Shown: positions 32,524-37,789 of the stretch, one piece after another
Layout: each line of letters starts with the position of its first letter
Position numbering within the stretch: the first letter of the stretch is position 1
Source: Acetobacter fallax
GTDB lineage: Bacteria > Pseudomonadota > Alphaproteobacteria > Acetobacterales > Acetobacteraceae
NCBI RefSeq assembly: GCF_011516735.1
Contig: NZ_WOSX01000032.1
Coordinates: forward strand, 1-37,789
Direction of reading: 5' to 3'
Length of the DNA: 37,789 nucleotides
Translations under genes and position numbers: made by a program
The notes under the pieces: generated by a model
Database searches by the model: none
Told to the model about the DNA's origin: nothing
What the model saw: the letters and a program-made list of their open reading frames with translations, nothing else

Positions 32524-33327
32524 ATGTTTCTGATCGGCAAGATGCTGACGATGGCCATGCTGCCGACAGCTTTTCTCGTCGAGGCGATTCTGATCGGCCT
32601 GATTTTTCATCGTCGCCGGTCCGGACGTTTCCTTACCGGCGCAGCAGCGCTGGGCCTTGCGATCTGTCTTGTCTTCCCTGTGGATCAATGGGCTGTCCGC
32701 CCACTGGATGACCGGTTTCCGCAGGTTAAAACATTTCCGGACCATGTAGACGGGATCATTGTTCTGGGTGGCTCTATTGACGACGTGACCAGTGAAGACC
32801 GGCAGACGCCCGTTACCGGGGCTGCCGGAGATCGCCTGACAGCTTTTGCCACGCTCGCCCGGCATTATCCGGACGCAAAACTGGTTTTTACCGGAGGTTC
32901 CGGTGACATCGTTCAGGGGGTGACCAATGAGGCGAAATGGGTTCGCGTTCTGTTTGACGGACTCGGGCTGCCTCCGGACAGAGTGATTTATGAAAGTCGT
33001 TCGCGCACGACACGGGAAAACGCCACGGACAGCTTCGATCTCGTTCATCCCGGGCCTGATGAGACATGGATACTGGTCACATCCGCAAGCCATATGCCAC
33101 GCTCGGTTGGTGTATTTCGGCGGGCGGGCTGGAATGTTCTTCCGTGGCCGGTTGGGTACCTTTCCCGCGACCGGCTGAGCGGATATTCCCTTTCGCTCGG
33201 CGCACGGATGGCGGTGCTGGACTGGGCGGCTCATGAATGGATCGGCATGGCAGCCTATCGTGCCCGTGGCTGGACAGACACACTGTTTCCGGGTCCGATG
33301 CCTTTGCGGCATGCGCAGGACCATTAA
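32524..33327 (+). CDS. YdcF/ElyC-family (DUF218) membrane protein
   Basis: A 267-aa protein with two N-terminal transmembrane helices (about residues 8-27 and 36-54) and a periplasmic DUF218 domain. Signatures are VDGIIVLGGSIDD, DAKLVFTGGSGD, YESRSRTTRENATDSFDLV and WILVTSASHMPRSVGVFRRAGWNV. ElyC and SanA relatives affect peptidoglycan synthesis and envelope integrity. CGGAG is 8 bases before the ATG. It follows the GST-like gene by 41 bases on the same strand; a shared transcript is possible. Confidence 0.9.
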   Translation: MFLIGKMLTMAMLPTAFLVEAILIGLIFHRRRSGRFLTGAAALGLAICLVFPVDQWAVRPLDDRFPQVKTFPDHVDGIIVLGGSIDDVTSEDRQTPVTGAAGDRLTAFATLARHYPDAKLVFTGGSGDIVQGVTNEAKWVRVLFDGLGLPPDRVIYESRSRTTRENATDSFDLVHPGPDETWILVTSASHMPRSVGVFRRAGWNVLPWPVGYLSRDRLSGYSLSLGARMAVLDWAAHEWIGMAAYRARGWTDTLFPGPMPLRHAQDH

Positions 33328-33333
33328 ACCGGA

Positions 33334-34575
33334 ATGACCATGGACTGTACAAACGGTATGAATGACGCTGCGGAAATCAACAGTTCGGTCAGCAAGCTTT
33401 CGCCTGTTCAGACATTGACTCCGAAGCAGATGGCGCTGGTTTCGGATATCGTAAAATTCTGCGACGTTCACAGACATGATGACCATGCTGTTCTTGTTAT
33501 TGAAGGGGATGCCGGAACAGGGAAAAGTCTTGTTCTTAACACAGCTTTTACCACAATTCAGATGGAATCGCGACAGAATCGCGGATCACCTCTGTATGGG
33601 ACACAGAACATCCTGCTCGTGAACCATCCTGAAATGATCAAACTATACCGTAATATATCGGCCACCGTTCCGGCACTTCGCCGGAAGGATTATGAGCGAC
33701 CAACAAGCTTTATCAATACGATGCACAAGTCAGGTGGGCGTGAAGATATTGTCTTTGTTGATGAGGCGCATCTTCTTCTGACACGAAGCGATCCTTACAA
33801 CAGATTCCGGCAAAACAATCAGCTTGAAGAAATCATGAAGCTGGCGCGGATTGTCGTTATTGTCTTCGACCCCCGCCAGACGCTGAAATTCAAAGGGTAC
33901 TGGGATCAGGACCGGCTGGATGCGCTTCTTGGCTCCATACCCAGGGAGGTGGTCTCGCTGACAGACCAGTTTCGCGTCCGGGCCAGGCCGGATGTGATGG
34001 CATGGGTGCGCAATTTCTGTGATGGAAAGCTGACAGCCCTTCCTGCGAAACAGGATTTTGATTTTCGCATCTATGACGACGCAGAGACTATGTATCAGGA
34101 TATTTGCAGGAAAAATCGTCAGTATGGTCTTTGCCGCATCCTTTCCACTTATGATTATCCCTACACACTGAACGGGCAGGATCATTTTATTGAAGCCGGG
34201 AGATTTCGCCTGCGATGGGACAGAACTCAGCCGGGGCATCCTCTTCCCTGGGCTGAGCGGGAAGACTCCGTTGATGAGGTTGGCTCCGTTTATACCGTGC
34301 AGGGATTTGACCTGAACTATGCCGGTGTCATACTCGGTCCATCGGTCGGCTATGATCCGAAAAACGGGTGCATTACGCTTGATCCGTCCAGATATGAAGA
34401 TGGTGCGGCGTTCGCAGGACGTGACCATATGAAGGACGCTGAAGCTGCAAAAAGACACGTCATGTTTAATGCAATTTTCGTTCTGATGACCCGGGGCATC
34501 CGTGGTCTTTATCTTTACGCCGCAGACCCTGCTCTCAGAATTCGCCTGCGGGAGTTATGCAACACGCGGCATTGA
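33334..34575 (+). CDS. DUF2075-family P-loop ATPase (superfamily 1 helicase-like)
   Basis: A 413-aa protein with helicase-like motifs: Walker A GDAGTGKS (about 58-65), Walker B IVFVDEAHLLL (D143, E144), motif III-like VFDPRQTLKFKG, motif IV SLTDQFRV, and late motifs VGSVYTVQGFDLNYAGVILGP and VLMTRGIRGLYLY. This set defines DUF2075. Many relatives are fused to a nuclease domain or sit in defence islands; this one has no extra domain. It starts 6 bases after the preceding gene but its codon use and lower GC differ from it. Biological role unknown; DNA/RNA remodelling is likely. Confidence 0.85.
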   Translation: MTMDCTNGMNDAAEINSSVSKLSPVQTLTPKQMALVSDIVKFCDVHRHDDHAVLVIEGDAGTGKSLVLNTAFTTIQMESRQNRGSPLYGTQNILLVNHPEMIKLYRNISATVPALRRKDYERPTSFINTMHKSGGREDIVFVDEAHLLLTRSDPYNRFRQNNQLEEIMKLARIVVIVFDPRQTLKFKGYWDQDRLDALLGSIPREVVSLTDQFRVRARPDVMAWVRNFCDGKLTALPAKQDFDFRIYDDAETMYQDICRKNRQYGLCRILSTYDYPYTLNGQDHFIEAGRFRLRWDRTQPGHPLPWAEREDSVDEVGSVYTVQGFDLNYAGVILGPSVGYDPKNGCITLDPSRYEDGAAFAGRDHMKDAEAAKRHVMFNAIFVLMTRGIRGLYLYAADPALRIRLRELCNTRH

Positions 34576-34586
34576 ACTGTTCTGTT

Positions 34587-35627
34587 TCACAGATGCAGCA
34601 CATTCCGGCAGACTGAGTGCGCAAACTCACCCGAGTTCAGAGAGTCTGGCAATAATTCGATAAGTTTCAGTTCATCGGCATACTGCGCTATCTGATCACG
34701 CAACCAGTGCCCGATCAGGTGAAGCGGTTTCGGCTCATGGGCGAGCATTGCCGCGACAATATCCTCCCCCATTTGTGGCAGATGGGATGCCAGCAGGGTT
34801 GCCGCCTCCTCCCTGTGTTTCTCAATCCAGCGCCCGGCATCACGAAAAGCCAGCGCCAGCGCAATCGCACCTTCCGGGTCATCCGTGAGAAAACTGTCAT
34901 CGAGACCGAGCACCCGGTTGATCCGCTCGGCATAATGTCCTGTGGTTGATCCGGCGAGTTCGTTCAGACCACCGTTGCTCTCAGAGAGAAGGCGCCATGC
35001 GAAAAAATCGTGGGCAACGACACCATCCAGTTCGCCGGAGGCAATTTTCTCTGCGATCTGACCGGCCTGAACTGCTTTCCATTGCACAGAAGCCGGGCTG
35101 ATCCCTTTACGGCGCAACAGGACAGAGAAAAAACGCCGGTCGGCCGCGTCCTCATCCGCAACGGCGATGGTCTTGCCGACGAGGTTTTCCAGCTTTGCAA
35201 CGCCCGAACGCGACCGGACCAGAAGGCGGTATGTTCCTGCGGACAACCCGGCAACAAGTCTTGCCGGCTTTCCGCCGTATAATGCAGGCAACCAGGATAA
35301 CGCCGGCGCAGCTGCTCCGACGACCGAATCCTGACCGAGAGCAAGAATAGCCTGGTTTCCCGTTGTAACTGGCTTTGTCGTCACATCCAGGCTGTAATTT
35401 GCGAAGAATCCGCGCTCCCGCGCCACAATCATCACCAGATCAGTGTCCGGGGCGGGCCATGCCAGGGTGAGGCTGCGATAGCGGCCGTCCGGCTCACTAC
35501 GCGGGCGTTGCGGTCTGTGCCATTGCCAGGCTGCTGCGGTCGCCAGAGTAACGCCTGTTCCCAGTCCGGCCAGCGCAAGAAACCGCCGACGCCCGTTCTC
35601 TGCTGTTCTGTCCGGTTTTACGCTCAT
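34587..35627 (-). CDS. Orphan Tat-exported substrate-binding protein (SsuA/TauA/NMT1-like)
   Basis: A 346-aa periplasmic binding protein. A twin-arginine signal occurs early (NGRRRFLALAGLGTGVTLATAAA). The mature fold has LTLAWPAPDTDLVMIVARERGFFANYSLDV, LENLVGKTIAVADEDAADRRF and the ISPASVQWKAV segment typical of nitrate/sulfonate/pyrimidine-precursor binding proteins. GGAAGGG lies 6 bases before ATG 35627. No permease or ATPase gene adjoins, so it either works with a remote importer or is a leftover. It is convergent with the DUF2075 gene (11 bases between stops). Confidence 0.85.
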   Translation of the reverse strand: MSVKPDRTAENGRRRFLALAGLGTGVTLATAAAWQWHRPQRPRSEPDGRYRSLTLAWPAPDTDLVMIVARERGFFANYSLDVTTKPVTTGNQAILALGQDSVVGAAAPALSWLPALYGGKPARLVAGLSAGTYRLLVRSRSGVAKLENLVGKTIAVADEDAADRRFFSVLLRRKGISPASVQWKAVQAGQIAEKIASGELDGVVAHDFFAWRLLSESNGGLNELAGSTTGHYAERINRVLGLDDSFLTDDPEGAIALALAFRDAGRWIEKHREEAATLLASHLPQMGEDIVAAMLAHEPKPLHLIGHWLRDQIAQYADELKLIELLPDSLNSGEFAHSVCRNVLHL

Positions 35628-35714
35628 TGAACCCTTCCGCACCGCAGACCTTAGCTGCCCTTCGGGGCGGCGCATGTCAAAAACAGCGCGGCAGAAAAAA
35701 TCTGCGATGAGGGC

Positions 35715-35743
35715 TTTACGGAATGAAGTGCCTTGCGTATAGA
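35715..35743 (+). promoter_or_regulatory. Promoter of tRNA-Asn
   Basis: TTTACG at 35715-35720 and TATAGA at 35738-35743 with a 17-base spacer, placing the transcript start about 5 bases before the mature tRNA. Confidence 0.5.
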
Positions 35744-35754
35744 GGCGCCGCTGG

Positions 35755-35830
35755 TCCCGAATAGCTCAGTTGGTAGAGCAAGCGACTGTTAATCGCTGGG
35801 TCGTAGGTTCGAGTCCTACTTCGGGAGCCA
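35755..35830 (+). tRNA. tRNA-Asn (anticodon GUU)
   Basis: A 76-base cloverleaf: acceptor arms TCCCGAA/TTCGGGA, discriminator G, encoded CCA, D arm AGCTCAGTTGGTAGAGC, anticodon loop CTGTTAA in GCGACTGTTAATCGC, and T loop GGTTCGAGTCC. It lies at the junction of ordinary chromosomal genes and phage-like genes; its 3' end is a plausible integration site. Confidence 0.97.
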
Positions 35831-36023
35831 GTCTTTCAAAAAATCCAAATAAAATCAGTATCTTAGAGAGCCATCAGGAAAATCGTCCTGCATGTTGCCC
35901 CTCTTGCGGACTGATGTTTATAGCGTCGTTCTGAGCAGTAGCGGTCGATTCCATCGCATCAGGCACACAGCATTCCACGAACATTATTTCCGGAGTCGTG
36001 AGGGTAGCCTTAACGAGACCCTC

Positions 36024-36356
36024 TCAACCGCTCACCTGCTCCAGAGCGTCCTGCACCAGACGATTGAGGCTCACCCCACGCGCTGTGGCCATCTCGACAG
36101 CACGAGCATGAGCTTCAGGGGGCAGCCTAACCTGGAACTTGCCCGAGTAATGCTTCACGGGCTCAATGCCCTTCTCGGCGCACATGTCCAGAAATACCCG
36201 GAGAGAAGTCTCGCCTTCCTTCCGGAGCCCAGCCACGCTGTCAGCGTAGAAATCGGCGCCACCATTCAGACCTGTGAACTCGCCCCGAAACATGCCAATC
36301 TCGGGATCGAACTGAATGGTGGCACGATGGCCGTTTATTTCCATCATATTGTTCAC
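36024..36356 (-). CDS. hicB: HicB-family antitoxin
   Basis: A 110-aa antitoxin of a type II system. The N-terminal partial RNase H-like domain (ATIQFDPEIGMFRGEFTGLNGGADFYADSVAGLRKEG) would cover the HicA active site. The C-terminal ribbon-helix-helix (FQVRLPPEAHARAVEMATARGVSLNRLVQDAL) would bind the operon's own operator. The frame starts with GTG at 36356, overlapping the hicA stop by 4 bases (GTGA); ATG at 36347 is an alternative. A 6-bp hairpin (GAGGGT/ACCCTC) follows the stop. Confidence 0.93.
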   Translation of the reverse strand: MNNMMEINGHRATIQFDPEIGMFRGEFTGLNGGADFYADSVAGLRKEGETSLRVFLDMCAEKGIEPVKHYSGKFQVRLPPEAHARAVEMATARGVSLNRLVQDALEQVSG

Positions 36357-36607
36357 GGCGTCACCTCATTCTGTTCAAGCCATTTTCTTATCGCAGCGAC
36401 AGCGCCCTTATCCGTATCCGGCTTAGGGTGAGGACGATGAAACACCCGGACTTCACCGAACAGGAACACGCCAACACGAGAGCCTTCCCGTTCGGACACT
36501 TCACCACCAAGCGAAATGAACAGGGCTTCAATGTCGGGCCATGACACATTGCCGGAAACAGGACGCCTGAAGATCAACTCCAGCGTGCGGCGATGTTTGG
36601 CTTTCAT
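36353..36607 (-). CDS. hicA: HicA-family mRNA interferase toxin
   Basis: An 84-aa toxin with a double-stranded-RNA-binding-like fold. KHRRTLELIFRRPVSGNVSWPDIEALFISLGGEV, then EGSRVGVFLFGE and VFHRPHP with the catalytic histidine region, are all standard for the subgroup. It cleaves mRNA when not bound by HicB. ATG at 36607 is chosen because homology begins there; the frame is open to 36670. The toxin-first order and overlap with hicB are typical. The pair lies between phage-like genes, suggesting it stabilises the element. Confidence 0.92.
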   Translation of the reverse strand: MKAKHRRTLELIFRRPVSGNVSWPDIEALFISLGGEVSEREGSRVGVFLFGEVRVFHRPHPKPDTDKGAVAAIRKWLEQNEVTP

Positions 36608-36647
36608 GAAAGAGTGATACCGTTTTTCAGTATCACAGGCAACATAT

Positions 36648-37127
36648 TTATCGGTCAGATCGACAGGCAAAGACTCCGATCAGCGCCGCTTCGGCCCGCC
36701 CGTCGTCCTTCACGCGCTTGAACAGATCCGCGCAGGTCGGGAAAAGCTGCATGGCCCGCGCTCTGGCTCCGCCCTTGTCTGCTGGCGTCCGGGTAGCTTT
36801 CTTCCATTCAGAGGGCGTGACCAGAGACAGAGGCTTTCCAAGATAGGCGACGACACCCTCGATGGCCCCTACACCACGGCCAAAGGCGAAGGCTCCGACT
36901 GCGCCCTCTCCGGGCCTTACGCCTACCCGTTCAAGCCAAATCTCTGCCGGATCATGCGCCCGCAGCATCGTCGCCAGCAGCGGCGCGGAAACGATGTGAC
37001 GGATCTTACCTGAGACCGTGACCGGATTCGTTGGCATGTCCAGCACTTCGATCAGATCCCCGCGCTCTGACAGAATGGCGATGGCGCCGGTCCTGCCCGG
37101 ATCAATGGCGGCTATGGTGCGGGTCAT
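36648..37127 (-). CDS. Phage RuvC-like Holliday junction resolvase
   Basis: A 159-aa RNase H-fold nuclease related to RuvC, common in phage replication modules. Putative metal ligands are D9 (AAIDPGRTGAIAIL), E66 (IWLERVGVRPGEG) and D141/D142 with E146 in KDDGRAEAALIG. The middle GRGVGAIEGVVAYLGKPLSLVTPSEWKK is characteristic of the phage form. The last acidic position is Glu instead of the usual Asp (ADAxLI). It starts inside the stop codon of the upstream gene (TAATG), indicating an operon. Confidence 0.85.
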   Translation of the reverse strand: MTRTIAAIDPGRTGAIAILSERGDLIEVLDMPTNPVTVSGKIRHIVSAPLLATMLRAHDPAEIWLERVGVRPGEGAVGAFAFGRGVGAIEGVVAYLGKPLSLVTPSEWKKATRTPADKGGARARAMQLFPTCADLFKRVKDDGRAEAALIGVFACRSDR

Positions 37128-37642
37128 TACCGTCTCCGCGCTTTTTCACCTGGCAGAGGAGCCGCCGGATCAGTTTCGAGAGCCCGGAGAGCCTGATCCC
37201 ACGCACTGCTCTCGGGGAGGTCCACGCGCGTTGCGAACGACTTCTGCCATTGCTCGGGAGCAGTTTCAAAACGCCGGAGAAGACGGATGTGTTTGTTGTT
37301 GCCCGGGCCTGTCCAGGCTGCTGGCGTCGCGATGCCAGATTTCGACAGACGGACAACGACAGCATTGCATTCCAGATAGCGGCGCGCGGCCTCTTCGGCC
37401 TCGGCCACAAGCGCCTGATACGCCGGACTGGTCCTGACCACGAGCGCCACGGCATCTTTCCGGCGTGACACCAGCCAGTCGTAATCGACGGCGTATTTGT
37501 CACGGCGGCGGCGCAGTTCGGAGAGCACGGACTCAGCACGGGTCAGTCCGTCGGTTGCATCCTTCTCTTCACGGCGAAGCGCCAGCAGCGGATCCGGTTT
37601 GCCATCATCCCGGCCGAGCATGATATGGGCGTTCTCAGCCAT
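37127..37642 (-). CDS. Phage-like coiled-coil protein, unknown
   Basis: A 171-aa charged protein. Residues about 15-65 (LALRREEKDATDGLTRAESVLSELRRRR and on) are predicted coiled coil; the rest is Arg/Ala/Glu-rich. ATG 37642 has AAGGA about 11 bases upstream. It overlaps the resolvase start by one base. I recognise no family; position suggests an early phage gene. Confidence 0.6.
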   Translation of the reverse strand: MAENAHIMLGRDDGKPDPLLALRREEKDATDGLTRAESVLSELRRRRDKYAVDYDWLVSRRKDAVALVVRTSPAYQALVAEAEEAARRYLECNAVVVRLSKSGIATPAAWTGPGNNKHIRLLRRFETAPEQWQKSFATRVDLPESSAWDQALRALETDPAAPLPGEKARRR

Positions 37643-37677
37643 TGCCGAAATAATCCTTCGGTTGTGGTTAGGCCGGG

Positions 37678-37788
37678 CTAGAGCCTGATGATTTTGGGCT
37701 GAATCGGAATATGGGTACCCAGATTGGCTGAAATCTGATTCAACCATCTGGCTGGATTGGAGGCCAGCATGGATGGCGCGTCCTTATT
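37678..37788 (-). CDS. 3' end of a further phage-like gene (partial)
   Basis: A minus-strand frame open from the right edge to TAG at 37680-37678 reads ...SMLASNPARWLNQISANLG and ends PIQPKIIRL. It lies 35 bases before the next gene, consistent with the packed layout. The start and identity are outside the window. Confidence 0.4.
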   Translation of the reverse strand, partial: NKDAPSMLASNPARWLNQISANLGTHIPIQPKIIRL

Positions 37789-37789
37789 C

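Noticed and set aside
35874..35984. 36-codon minus-strand frame between hicB and tRNA-Asn
   Set aside because: Only a weak purine stretch before the ATG and no motif; too little to call.
35892..36431. 179-codon plus-strand frame opposite hicB
   Set aside because: Mostly antisense to hicB and hicA, which are unmistakable; the composition is irregular.
1..37789. CRISPR array
   Set aside because: No regularly spaced short direct repeats and no cas-like genes are seen.

Overview
The window looks like chromosome of an acetic acid bacterium or close relative (Acetobacteraceae, Alphaproteobacteria). This rests on moderately high GC, an ATP12-type F1-ATPase chaperone beside an RluC-type pseudouridine synthase, a long RNase E with an acidic insert in its N-terminal half, an OprB-type sugar porin, and short mobile repeats with the ends and target duplications expected of the IS1031 group of the IS5 family. 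Species cannot be fixed from sequence reading alone.

Layout. 1-2021 (minus): a dispersed repeat, an EmrE-type exporter and a TolC/CzcC-like outer membrane protein. 2219-7526 (plus): a tight housekeeping run rarA, rluC-like, asmA-like, atp12. 7526-7800: a 275-bp MITE-like element inserted exactly at the atp12 stop codon. 8094-8264: a 56-aa membrane protein with a near-perfect ribosome binding site and a structured leader. 8297-13586 (minus): uvrB and rne, separated by a terminator. 14097-18513: an amidase, a DUF3465 secreted protein, small membrane proteins, a DUF2721 protein and a carbohydrate porin. 18514-20185: a gene-poor stretch with tRNA-Ser(GCU), a repeat copy, a conserved 116-aa protein and a second MITE with its own TCA target duplication. 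20186-23405 (minus): nrdA, a strong intergenic terminator, nrdB, and a pair of NrdR boxes upstream of nrdA.

23456-32482 is the most interesting region. A minus-strand operon encodes a complete BMP-type (nucleoside/purine-type) ABC importer followed by a Rieske-oxygenase catalytic subunit that has the mononuclear iron site but no Rieske cluster, then a Gfo/Idh/MocA dehydrogenase. A nicotinamidase-like hydrolase lies just upstream. Divergently, a separate protein carries an intact Rieske cluster on a degenerate oxygenase fold, and overlaps a GST-like gene. Catalytic subunit without cluster, separate Rieske carrier, GST-like partner and purine-type importer together resemble, in divided form, the NdmC/NdmD/NdmE methylxanthine N-demethylase of Pseudomonas putida CBB5. 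I propose a split Rieske oxygenase for an imported N-heterocycle, probably a purine. No flavin reductase is visible in the window.

32524-35627: a YdcF-type membrane protein, a DUF2075 P-loop ATPase and an orphan Tat-exported substrate-binding protein. 35755-35830: tRNA-Asn(GUU). Immediately after it come tightly packed minus-strand phage-like genes (hicB, hicA, a RuvC-like resolvase, a coiled-coil protein and the tail of another gene) running off the right edge. This suggests the border of a prophage or genomic island at the tRNA.
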